A DNA stretch of 64,000 bases from Oegoconia quadripuncta. Lineage: Eukaryota > Arthropoda > Insecta > Lepidoptera > Autostichidae. Both the position numbers and the translations under genes were made by a program. Shown piece after piece: positions 11,376-20,891 of the stretch (positions within the stretch are counted from its first letter, which is position 1; each line of letters begins with the position of its first letter). Below the pieces are notes generated by a model that did no database searches, was not told the DNA's origin, and was given only the letters and a program-made list of their open reading frames with translations. The DNA is taken from contig OX438757.1 of NCBI GenBank assembly GCA_949316235.1, positions 15,873,505-15,937,504 on the forward strand, written 5' to 3'.

Positions 11376-11604
11376 TTATGTAACAAAAAACTTGAAATCA
11401 ACGGCAATGACGGCGTCACCTCGTTATGGAATATTGAGTGTTCCTAAATGCCGCAAACAAAATCGAATCTTATGTCTATCATAGTTGAGACTTTTTTTAT
11501 AATGTCGGTGGTCTACACGTTGTTATTGATAATTTAATTTATTGTTTAATTTCCAAAGGAAGGATATAATACCTAGTTTACAAGAAAGTCTTAAAGTAAG
11601 TTTA

Positions 11605-11758
11605 TACAATAATAATTTTTAACAATGCTAAGGACATTAAATGCTTGCTTTTTTATATATCAATATTCATGTAAATTTATGCAATAATAATTTATAACAA
11701 TACTATAAGCACATTAAATGCTTGCTTTTTTTTTATACATTGATATTCATTATGTGAT
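11605..11758. repeat. tandem duplication of about 80 bp
   Basis: CAATAATAATTTTTAACAATGCTAAG...CACATTAAATGCTTGCTTTTTT occurs twice in a row (about 11609-11670 and 11691-11757) with small changes. No gene context. Confidence 0.7.
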
Positions 11759-13438
11759 GGAATGCTATAGAACTTCAACTGTAGCGGCACCTTTTTGTGA
11801 ATGGTATTACTGCATATTGTAAGTAGTATGTGGCGATACGAATAGATTAAATCCAAACAATGCACTATTTCTACAAACTTAGAATTTCCTGGCATGCTCT
11901 TTGATGCGAAGCTATTTACTTTATGGCGCTAAGCCTAAATTACTTGTGTACATTTATAATATTATGTATACCTATTCCCACGAATGTTACTCCAGAAAAG
12001 AAGACTACATTTCATGAAATACTCGTATGTACTTACATTACATTCCAGTGAACAGTTTCATGAAGGAATGAGTGGTATCCTGCTCCTAGGCATCCCATAA
12101 TTTGATATATAAATATATATAAATAACATCACCTTTATCCCAAATGGGATGGTTAGTGTTATCCCAAACATAAACGTTGGGTGTTCCAAATATTAAAAGT
12201 TTAATATTTGAAATTACATACATAATTCGCCTTTTGTATCAATATCTATTTATTTTATATCAAAGCTTAGTATACTTATTACTAGTTTGCGTGTAACATG
12301 TGTAATGTGCATGTAGCATGAATGACAGAATGAATGAATCTAACATTGAAAATCTATTTCTTTTTGTCGCTTCGGTATAGGCCCGATTTTCAGCGAAAAT
12401 GCAACATCGCCCTAGTGTCTTGGATTTTGGGACTACCAGGCTCATTAGGATGTCAAAAGACGCGGCTCAAAAAGGGGTACAAAATGCAATAATAAAGTAA
12501 CTGAAAATACTAAAAACCTTTTTTTAAATTTAACAAATATGAAAAATGCGGTGGTTTTCGCCCGGTTTCGATCAGAAAAATTTCATATATCATTCATATT
12601 CGAATCCCGAACCCGTAACCCGCAACCTTGTGGTATAGTGGCCAGAGTAGCTAACCACCCACACCAAGCAAAAACAAGATGCTATATTTGTTTTGTTAAT
12701 AATAATTCAGTTCATTTGGCAATTAAATTTTTAATTGACCCGAAGGTTGTTGTAGCATATTATTATGTGAATTTTTTGTCTTTAACTGTAGAACCCTAAA
12801 AAGACAAGTCAACAGACCTAAATGTGGCTGTATAAAAACAGTAACAAATATAGTGATGTAGGGTACTACCACCCTTCACATAGATAACTAAACTTTGACA
12901 TATCTCTTAACTATGTAGGACGCGAAACTAACTCGGTACTCGTAAATTAAACAAGGAACATAAATCAACAAGTATCAAGAGGCACATTAGCTTAGAACTT
13001 CTCATAAACAACTATAGAGCGAGACACGAGTATACAATTAACTTGACGGCAGAGAGGGAGGGCTTCCGTAATAGATAACTACGCCTGAGAATGTCATTTG
13101 ACGTGCATTGACGTCAAGCTCGAAGATTTTACTATTCTTTTGTTAATAATTAAATATGTAATACACTTGTCCACTAATTGTGTCCACCCAGGACATTGAA
13201 GATGCACGACCGCCTGGAGAACGATCGCGATTGGGAATTTAGCTCCAAAGTGAGCCCTACTTTTGGTTCTGCCTCTTTGATGCTGAGGTTTTAGCAGCAT
13301 CCTAGTCGCTCCGCAGGGGTAGAAATCAGGGGTATTTACCAGCAGAAAGATGTCCCAGGCACACACATAATATAAATATAACAATTCCTAACACTGACCT
13401 AGACGGGAGAGCTTGGTGGAAATTTAAGATTATGACAA
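11759..13438. other. no gene; one S3 SINE relic
   Basis: About 12590-12680 is a decayed reverse S3 head (CGAACCCGTAACCCGCAACC, then TTGTGGTATAGTGGCC). The segment 13170-13340 has higher GC than its surroundings and an open minus-strand frame with AAKT/HQRGRTKSRAHFGAKF-like residues, perhaps an old LINE piece; I do not recognise it. Nothing else is supported. Confidence 0.45.
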
Positions 13439-13744
13439 TTTTTTTTATGCAGCACGGGTTGGTACTTGACCTCAATCACACCTGATGTTAAGTGAAGATG
13501 AGGTCGAAGGTGGAAGCGTACTGACCCGGAAACCCCAACACATTTGGGGGACTGGCTATCTTATCTCTGACAACCGGAACACGACAATGCTATGAACATT
13601 GCTGCTTACCGGCAGATTTAGATAAGATGGTGGTAGCTAGCCAGGCGGACATTTAAAATGCCCTACCACCAACCAAACCGAGTACTTACACATGTATCCG
13701 AATCGTAAACCCAATGTTGTTTACATTGAGCCACGGAGGCGGTT
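13439..13744 (-). repeat. SINE S1
   Basis: Reverse S1 with T-rich tail, GCACGGGTTGGTACTTGACC and head GCCACGGAGGCGGTT. The box B segment is deleted between CATGTATCC and GAATCGTAAACCC. Confidence 0.9.
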
Positions 13745-14185
13745 AAAACGCGGCTGTTTAAATAATTATAAAGAACGTTAATTTTAATCAATGCAAAACG
13801 AACAGGGGTACAAGACAAAGTGAAGTGTAAAAAAAATATGTTGGTGTTGCCGACGCGTAAAAATCTAACTGAAATTTGGGTGTTTTACTTTAGTAAAACT
13901 GTAGTAAAAAATCATTTAGTGTTGTTTACAACACTAAATGATGCAATAGGGACGCAGTTAAAATTCCTATGTGTTTTCGATTAGCGCTCAGTCCATTGCA
14001 TGGTTCAGGTCCTGATTGTCTTCAATTGAAGACAAGTCAGGCACAAGGGTGGCTTAATGCACTGACTGTCAGATGGTCACTAGTCCGCTACAAATTTACT
14101 AAAAGCGAGTCGAGGTATACAAAACAAAACATATTGTAAAAGATATTTATTTAGAATTTTTTAACAGTGTGAATGAAATCTAACT
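13745..14185. other. no gene; SINE-like relic
   Basis: 13975-14105 contains TTGTCTTCAATTGAAGACAAG (an inverted repeat) and GATGGTCACTAGTCCGCTAC, which resembles the segment at 44560-44760. It may be an old SINE copy. The rest is plain. Confidence 0.4.
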
Positions 14186-14277
14186 AATATTATAAATGGG
14201 AAAGTTTGGATGTTTGTTTGTTTATTTGTTGCTCAATCACGGTGAAACGGATGAACGGATTTGGATGAAATTTGGTA

Positions 14278-15146
14278 TACAGGGCGTCCCAAAGTTATGG
14301 GACATGAAGGGGAAGTACCTTAAATATTGTAGATAGTGAATTTTGCTCAAAGAAGACTTTATGTTATTTTTAAAAGTTAGTAATTCTGCATTCATAGATT
14401 TTCTAAAAATTACTTGCTTCGGCTGGGAATCGAACCGACTTAAATGTGAAAAAAAAAACACCCTACTTTTATGATGCCAATCGAAAGAATAGCTAAAAAA
14501 TAATAACTCTGCCTAAGTAACATAGTATTTTAAAAGAAAGGAACAACATAAAATGATTGAGTCAAATTTCAAGAAAGTTATTTATTGCTAAAGTGATTTC
14601 TTCTTTTGGGGATACGTGAAAGATATGCTATACAAAAAGCGATACGAGAACGTAGGCGAGTTGCAAACAGAATTGTGCCATATCACATCGAGTGTTCACC
14701 ATAAAATGATTAGAAAATCAACAGGCAGCGGGCTCATTAAAAGATTGGCGATTTGCGTAAGACAAGAGGGATCACATTTTGAGCATTTAATTAATTAATT
14801 TACAAAAAAATACCTACTTAATTGACTACGGCAGTTTCATGTATGTTTTTTATTTGATTAAAATGATTAATTTCACGTTGTTCCTTTCTTTTAAAATACT
14901 ATGTTACTTAGGCAGAGTTATTATTTTTTAGCTATTCTTTCGATTGGCATCATAAAAGTAGGGTGTTTTTTTTTTCACATTTGAGTCGGTTCGATTCCCA
15001 GCCGAAGCAAATAATTTTTAGAAAATCTATGAATGCAGAATTACTAACTTTTAAAAATAACATAAAGTCTTCTTTGAGCAAAATTCACTATCTACGATAT
15101 TTAAGGTACTTCCCCTTCATGTCTCATAACTTTGGGACGCCCTGTA
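14278..15146. mobile_element. fold-back Tc1/mariner-type transposon with 270-bp inverted arms
   Basis: The arms 14278-14547 and 14877-15146 are inverted copies differing at only a handful of positions. They begin TACAGGGCGTCCCAAAGTTA and are flanked by TA (14276-14277 and 15147-15148), the target of Tc1/mariner elements. The 329-bp centre keeps the tail of a transposase. Each arm also holds GGTTCGATTCCCAGCC, a perfect tRNA-type B box. A decayed relative lies at 31340-31745. Confidence 0.85.
14598..14798 (+). pseudogene. Tc1/mariner-type transposase C-terminal fragment
   Basis: Between the arms of the fold-back element one frame reads FWGYVKDMLYKKRYENV, then GELQTELCHITSSVH, and closes CVRQEGSHFEHLIN with a stop. 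This is the usual last block of transposases whose products end WGY(V/L)K..V......L..L...I...I...........C....G.HFEH. The DDE catalytic core is missing, so it can only have moved with help from another copy. The match is from memory of the family. Confidence 0.7.
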
Positions 15147-15265
15147 TAGGTATTAAAACATATGATTTAATACAGAGTATATAAGTATGTTTTTATCACA
15201 ATTTTTAAACAAATTTTCGCGATAAAGTTATTCTACACAGGCGAAGCCGCGGGCGGAAAGCTAGT

Positions 15266-16734
15266 GTGTTATAAAACAAAGTTATATAGTTATTAAACAT
15301 GTTATAATATAACACTTATATTGCAATGTTATATTAATTTATACAGTCTTGTTTTAAGTTGCATTGTTATATCACCATAACCACGTTCAATAAAAAGGAT
15401 AAGTTATATAACATGTTACTTAATTTGGACGCATCAAAATGTAAATAGGTACCCTCGCCTAGTGAGTGGAGCTATCTCTCTGTAAGGCCTTTGATGATGA
15501 AGATTAATTCGTAGTCCGAAGCCTCTATGCGTTTCCTCGTACATAAAAAGTTATTTTGACAACTTGGAATGAGCACTGCCGTGCGCTTCCATCAATGTGT
15601 ATTGAGGTAAATTTGCATTGTCCTGCAACTCCTTTTTATTGCGTTACTTCGTCTTGTTTTTGACCCGTTAAAAGATCTTTTTATAAAACAATTGACACTA
15701 GTTTTTGAATTTCTTTCATCGAGACTTAGAATTATTTGTTGTCCAGTGTAACTGCTGCTAACGTCCACCATATTGGATTTATCATATCATAATATGTATC
15801 CTATGATACTCCAGCGACCAGTAGGTATCTAGCGATAGGTACCTCATTTATCCAAATCGGCTGAAGCCTGTAGGCTGTAGGTTAACATACATACTGACGC
15901 GGCGAATACATTACACTCCTTTGGCTTCGCCGTAATCGAATAAAAAAAAACAATCAATTTTTTTTATTTCGAGGCGCCATATTAAATTGTTTACCATAAA
16001 AAGATCCTATGACAGTATGGGGATCAAAATAAATCTAAAAACACTTTGCAGTTCAAAATCAGTCAAGACTCAATATTACCCTCCATCCTTTGGCAGTCAC
16101 AGTGTAAAAGTTGTTCGACATGGTTCGGTAAATAGTGCACGGGGAACAGTTACCGCGACCAGTTTATTTTTTTGAGAACTTGGACTGCGCACTGTCATGC
16201 GCTTCGACAAAAATTACTATTATTTACCTTTTTGAGACCTACAATAAAAAAAGATACAATCCAACCTCAACACTGGAGTAACTACTTTAATCTAGGTTCA
16301 ACAATGGTACTCGACACAGCGGCTACTGATGGTGTCCTAGGCGACTAGCTGGCTACCTTGACCCCAGATTAATTAAAGAAAGAAATAGGGTATGTATTGT
16401 AGGAAAAAGAACTTTCTCACAGCTAGGCAAATTGGATTGCAGCCAATGTGCAAAGCGGAATTGAGACCTAATAAAGATACAGTCATTGCATTTAGACAAA
16501 CAGTCAGAACAATATGGTTGAATTCCTAAATTAATAATCAAGTATTCATAAATTATACCAAACACCGCAGACTTGACATAATGTATTATCATGGCGGGAC
16601 CGCGGCCGATAACTTTTAAAAATGTAACTGTGAAAAATCACTGTTACTAAATAGTTTCCTTTTATGTGAGAAAATAATGCTGTACGGATATCACGTAAAT
16701 ACAAATTATGCGAATTCAATTTGAGGTAGTTTTT
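15266..16734. other. no gene; scattered repeat pieces
   Basis: 15300-15420 is AT-rich with repeated TATAACA words. CTTGGAATGAGCACTGCCGTGCGCTTCC (15563) resembles CTTGGACTGCGCACTGTCATGCGCTTC (16180). 16270-16400 resembles the R1-like LINE 3' UTR at 44870-45015 (AACAATGGTACTCGACAC...CCCCAGATTAATTAAAGAAAG). No coding sequence is supported. Confidence 0.45.
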
Positions 16735-16830
16735 AACCGCCTCTGTGGTTCAATGTAAACAACATAGGGTTTACGAATTCGATTCCCGGCGGAGTATATG
16801 TTTAGTACTAGGTTCAACTGGTGGTAGAAT
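16735..16830 (+). repeat. SINE S1 head
   Basis: AACCGCCTCTGTGGTTCAATG (box A side) and GATTCCCGGCGGAGTATATG (box B side partly lost), then TTTAGTACTAGGTTCAACTGG; it breaks off after GGTGGTAGAATG. Confidence 0.75.
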
Positions 16831-16892
16831 GAGCGGTCGAACCCTAAAAATTGGAAAATAATTATGATACCTATGTTTGTGCGTGCAAATCT

Positions 16893-17065
16893 TGATGTTA
16901 AATGAAGAGACCAATAATGGAAGCGCGTTTACCCAGATTATTATTTGGGGCATTGTACCTCATCACAAACTGTCGGAACGTAACTTAACGCAGACTTCGG
17001 TACAATTGTACTGGCGGATATTTAAACAACCAAATCTAGTATGTAGGTACTAAACATGTACCCTG
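16893..17065 (-). repeat. SINE S1, strongly diverged
   Basis: CTTGATGTTAAATGAAGAGACC...GGAAGCGCGTTTACCCAG...GGCGGATATTTAAACAACC...GTACTAAACATGTACCC follows the reverse S1 order with many changes. It faces the S1 head at 16735, giving a loose inverted pair. Confidence 0.6.
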
Positions 17066-17094
17066 CTCTGTAACTCATTTCGAATGTAAAATTC

Positions 17095-17635
17095 ATCAAT
17101 AATGTGCGCTGTATATGTACATGTCGTAGATGGGCGTGTGGGGCGTTGCCAGCGACCGGGACGTTGCTAGTCACGTGGTAAAGGGTGGCTCGGGCAAAGG
17201 CGATATTATTGCAAACTACTATAGGCAAATCAACAACGTATTCACACTCGATTATGATTATGGAACCTGAGCTGCTTTCTATTGAAGAGAAAACATGTGC
17301 ACGACCCTCGTGCCATACAACTTGTCTATAGTTCCTCCTTGCTCAAATCCCATGATCAACTTCTTATTAGCTAACGACTCACCGGATTCTTCCAAGCGTC
17401 GGTGATAGTAGGTAATCAGAATCACTCACAGTCGTGGATGTGTTCAGTGGAGCTCCGACTCCTTTGAAGGCTCGTAGCAAAGTGTGTCCCATTTTCGATG
17501 TGAAGACCTAATATACCGTAACCGTGCCATTTCCGGCGATACCAGCGCCACCAGGTTTACTTCACATTTACCGCGTATTATGATAGTCAGTTGACCGTTT
17601 GAATAATAAATTCTATCTCTAATTTATCGCTATAA
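17095..17635. repeat. P1 element, right half
   Basis: Aligns by eye with the right arm of the P1 palindrome (33045-33695): GTGGGGCGTTGCCAGCGACC, CACCGGATTCTTCCAAGCGTCGGTGATAGTAGGTAAT, and the end TCTAATTTATCGCTATAAATAG. The left half is absent. Confidence 0.75.
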
Positions 17636-17649
17636 ATAGATAAATGAAA

Positions 17650-17717
17650 TAAGATCACACACATACACACACCCTTACACACACACACTCATCCACACAA
17701 ACACACACTCATCCATT
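17650..17717. repeat. CA-rich simple repeat
   Basis: ACACACATACACACACCC followed by two CACACACTCATCCA units. Low-complexity sequence directly right of a P1 half element. Confidence 0.85.
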
Positions 17718-17834
17718 CCCATGGGCACATTTTCTTTTATTTTCTTTTATTGTTATTTACTGATAAAAAATATAATATGGAAGAGCGCGACTACTAACAC
17801 AAGTAAACCTTACTTACAAGTAACCCCAACACTT

Positions 17835-17898
17835 AACTTAACATCAGGTGTGATTGAGATCAAGATTGAGAACGCGTCGTGCATAAAAAAAGAAAAAA
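17835..17898 (+). repeat. SINE S1 tail fragment
   Basis: TTAACATCAGGTGTGATTGAG...GTCGTGCATAAAAAAAG is the S1 3' end in forward orientation, ending in an A-rich tail. Confidence 0.75.
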
Positions 17899-18534
17899 AA
17901 AACGTATACCTACCAGATTATTAAAAAAAAACTAGGTTAATTTCCGTTCAAATGATTAGCGCGATACAAAAAGTGCTTAACATAACGTTTTTGGTTATGG
18001 CTTAGCATTGGTATTATCGTTAAAACTAGCGCGATGGCCCCCTGGTCCCAAGACAATACCAGCCACATCCGTCCGCGGGCGGAGTACCACGCTGATTTGA
18101 AACTATTTTGTCCCTACTAAAGGATCAGGTCCTTATCTCAGGAATGAAACCAGGATGTCCTCGATTTAAATAGATTTATTTACCGCAATGTCCACTCGCT
18201 TCAACGGCTCGATGTCAATAGAGACTCCAATGTGTCAGTATTACCAACACATCAAATTATATTCGTGTTGCCACTACCATATCTTTATCTCGCCATGTCA
18301 GTAACAGATATTTACTACAAAGTATGGTAAGAATAATAGTTACAACTCGAAGTACATTGTATGATGAATTTAACAGGATAAATTACTAGCAATTATAGCA
18401 ATGAACCTTACACTACAGTCCATAAATAGATATATAAGTCATATTAATAAATAATTTAAAAGAAAAATAATAATATAATTCCAATATAAAAGGTAGCTTG
18501 TAAATAATGTATTAAGAATTTTTTGTAATTATTT
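17899..18534. other. no gene seen
   Basis: GC-richer patch at 18000-18110 (GCGATGGCCCCCTGGTCCC) then AT-rich DNA up to a T tract at 18532-18550. No feature supported. Confidence 0.4.
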
Positions 18535-18958
18535 TTTTTTTTTTTTTATTTATTTATCCATAGAACATTATTTGAACAATCTTCACTATAAGACGCCTAC
18601 GAAAACCTGTAAAGGTTTGTGTGTAGTGCGAATGAGGTCACTGACCCGCCACGTTATTAATTATTACAAAAGCAACTTAAAATATCTACATACATAATAC
18701 ATAAGATTGATATACGAAAGCAAGTAGACATGTGTCTCGCTATCGAAATAAAATTTGTTGGAAAGGCACTTCCTACATATTTCCATATATAAAGTACTTC
18801 TTTAATGCATTTTTACATAGTTTTACGTTATGTGAATATAGTTCACCAGGAATACTATTTAAAATATCTGGTAAAATATAATCCCAAATTTAAATTTAAA
18901 TTAGTGCATGCTACTCTCTCATGTTGCTGTGCCTTCACAAGGTCCTTATTGATACAGT
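18535..18958. repeat. LINE-derived DNA flanking the errantivirus (tentative)
   Basis: Starts with a T tract, contains CACTGACCCGCCACGTTA and, on the minus strand, a short reading LVKAQQHERVACTN typical in feel of LINE C-termini. The errantivirus splits this sequence: it resumes at 26431 with ACACTATAATG and ends AATAAATGATTTGAGTTTGAGTTTGAG, a LINE-like AATAAA plus tandem tail. Strand and family are unresolved. Confidence 0.4.
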
Positions 18959-19231
18959 AATTACATATTGCACATAAACGTAAACTGCATAGTAGCATCG
19001 ACCCAGTTACAACGCACCCGGCACGAGGCGCTGCGCCAGCACAACGTGACCAGCGGACACCACGCGGTTCCAGCGAGGCACCGCCGCATCGTACGACGCG
19101 CACTCTTGTTCCAACCTCGAACGGCGTCATAGCATAATTTAATTAGTATTAATTTTGTACTTGATTTTTTATTAAATTTATACTTAAATTTTTGGTTTTT
19201 TTTGAATCCTACGGCCGCAGCCTTCGTAATT
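18959..19231 (+). repeat. 5' LTR of errantivirus
   Basis: 273 bp, starts AATTACATATTG and ends CTTCGTAATT, with imperfect 6-bp inverted ends. A GC-rich first half (GAGGCGCTGCGCCAGCAC region) is followed by an AT-rich second half. No clear TATA box; insect errantivirus LTRs often use an initiator instead. Identical to 26158-26430. Confidence 0.95.
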
Positions 19232-19248
19232 GGCGCAGTCGGTAGGAT
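19231..19248 (+). other. primer binding site, tRNA-Ser type
   Basis: TGGCGCAGTCGGTAGGAT directly follows (and overlaps by a base) the LTR end. It is complementary to the 3' end of insect tRNA-Ser (...ATCCTACCGGCTGCG plus CCA) with one mismatch, as remembered for the Drosophila tRNA. Elements 17.6 and 297 are known to use this primer class. Confidence 0.85.
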
Positions 19249-19421
19249 ACTCGCAGGCCGTGTTGCGAGTCGTGTCAAGATTTCCGGAAAATCCCGCGTT
19301 CACGCCTCACCGCCCGTGGAGCTTCCAAGCTCCAGTTCCGAGTATCCAGAATCTACGTAGAGCTGCCGCCAACAGGACGAGTATCCAGACATCGATACGC
19401 AGGAAATCCAGAAATGAAATT

Positions 19422-19427
19422 GTGAGT
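19422..19427 (+). promoter_or_regulatory. candidate splice donor in leader
   Basis: GTGAGT, a perfect donor core, lies eight bases after an ATG (19414) in the untranslated leader. Errantivirus env is made from a spliced RNA with a leader donor, so this is a reasonable candidate. No RNA evidence. Confidence 0.4.
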
Positions 19428-19601
19428 ACACTGAATCTTTCCTGTGTCGCTTGCTATTAGTTCCTAATCCTTTCCAAAATTTTTCATCCCCGTAATAAGG
19501 GTACCCGCGAGCCTGCATCGAGGCAGTCTCGCCGGCAATTGCAAGTAGATTATAGTAGAGAAATAGATATTAATTTAAATTCGTTATTTCACAACGCTGA
19601 A

Positions 19602-20891
19602 ATGCCGTTCGATCCGGATACTATCTTCAAGGCGCTACGCCCTGTCCCTGAATTTGATGGTAACCCGAATGTGCTTACGCGGTTTATTAAAATTTGTGAC
19701 CAAATAGTATTATGTTATCTCAGCGTCGAACCAGGTAGTGAATTACCGAATCAATGCCTGTTAAACGGGATCTTAAATAAAATCACTGGTCCCGCCGCCA
19801 GCATTATAAACTCAAACGGTATTCCAGATAATTGGCTAGGAATTCGAGATGCCCTTGTAAATAATTTCGCTGACCAGAGGGACGAAACAGCCCTCTATAA
19901 TGACCTCTCTTTGGCCACACAAGGGCAACGAACCCCGCAGGAATTTTATGACCACTGCCAGACACTATTTAGTACTATTATGACTTACATCAGTTTACAT
20001 GAGAATATAGCTACGACTATTGAATCTAAACGTGACTTATATAAAAAATTGACCAAACAAGCTTTCGTTAGAGGCCTCCAGGAGCCCCTCGGTTCCCGAA
20101 TAAGATGCATGAGACCTAGTAGTATAGAGGAGGCATTAAAATATGTTCAGGAGGAACTGAATATTATGTACCTTCAGCAACGTAATGATTCAGTGCCTAA
20201 AACACAATCGATCCCTAAGATCCCAACTGCAACTCCTATGCTACCACCGAAACCCTTGCATTTCCAAACACCTTTGCCGCATTGGCCAGCTCCAGCTATG
20301 CAGCGACCAGCACCACCGATACAACCGCTTAGGTTCATGCCACAACCACAGCAGAATTTCAGATTTAATCCAATACAGAATCAACCCCCGTTGCGCATGC
20401 CTACTCGCACTCAGCAAATGTTTGGTGCTAAACCACCAAACTATAACCCGCAGAGTAACGTCTTCAGACTTCAACCCAGGAGTCAGCCTCCGAGCTTTGC
20501 TCCCAAGCCTATGAGTGGAGTACAACATTATACCCCTAGACAGTTGCCGCCTACAGGTTATGGTGGTCATGATTGGCGTAGGCAAGGGAATCCACCCCCC
20601 TCAAATTACTTTAAGACACGTGAAATGAATTTAAATGAATGTTCCCCATACGACGACCCCTATACTGACTATTATTACGAGACCGAATACAGTTACTATC
20701 CCGAGGGATATGAGACATACGATTATACTGACTTTCATGGGCATGACGAAAATATCCTGACTGACCCTCGCGAGGAACAGCAGCAAATATCATATGCTGG
20801 ATACACCAGTGAAATTGAGGAACAACCTCAACCCTCGGCCAGTAACAATCAAAATTTTCAGAAGCTTGCCAACTCAAGAAAGCCAAAATAG
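19602..20891 (+). CDS. gag: errantivirus Gag structural protein
   Basis: Forms the virus-like particle. From the first in-frame ATG (19602) it is 429 aa; the frame is open back to 19461 with no earlier ATG, so ATG 19602 is preferred, although non-AUG initiation cannot be excluded. An N-terminal FDGNPNVLTRFIKIC stretch and the alpha-helical region to about residue 190 match the errantivirus capsid type. Residues about 200-340 are rich in proline and glutamine, and the C-terminal part is rich in tyrosine and acid residues. There is no CCHC zinc knuckle, as usual for this group. The 3' end overlaps the pol frame, with a slippery heptamer inside the overlap. Confidence 0.9.
   Translation: MPFDPDTIFKALRPVPEFDGNPNVLTRFIKICDQIVLCYLSVEPGSELPNQCLLNGILNKITGPAASIINSNGIPDNWLGIRDALVNNFADQRDETALYNDLSLATQGQRTPQEFYDHCQTLFSTIMTYISLHENIATTIESKRDLYKKLTKQAFVRGLQEPLGSRIRCMRPSSIEEALKYVQEELNIMYLQQRNDSVPKTQSIPKIPTATPMLPPKPLHFQTPLPHWPAPAMQRPAPPIQPLRFMPQPQQNFRFNPIQNQPPLRMPTRTQQMFGAKPPNYNPQSNVFRLQPRSQPPSFAPKPMSGVQHYTPRQLPPTGYGGHDWRRQGNPPPSNYFKTREMNLNECSPYDDPYTDYYYETEYSYYPEGYETYDYTDFHGHDENILTDPREEQQQISYAGYTSEIEEQPQPSASNNQNFQKLANSRKPK

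Larger units (their letters stand above)
14186..15265 (+). repeat. Helitron-like dispersed repeat interrupted by a fold-back transposon
   Basis: Left part AATATTATAAATGGGAAAGTTTGGATG...GGATGAAATTTGGTA and right part TAGGTATTAAAAC...GCCGCGGGCGGAAAGCTAGT are one repeat split by the element at 14278-15146. The closing GCCGCGGGC...CTAGT resembles a Helitron hairpin plus CTAG-T end; this class call is tentative. Confidence 0.5.

Noticed and set aside
12260..13384. Several 60-96-codon frames (12260-12445, 12539-12799, 13094-13384)
   Set aside because: No domains or splice support, and one covers a SINE relic.
18535..18958. Host gene exon left of the errantivirus
   Set aside because: The short readable peptide lacks splice sites and the region behaves like LINE-derived DNA.
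19539..19601. Gag starting at 19539
   Set aside because: That codon is TTG; the first in-frame ATG is 19602. Kept as a possibility only.
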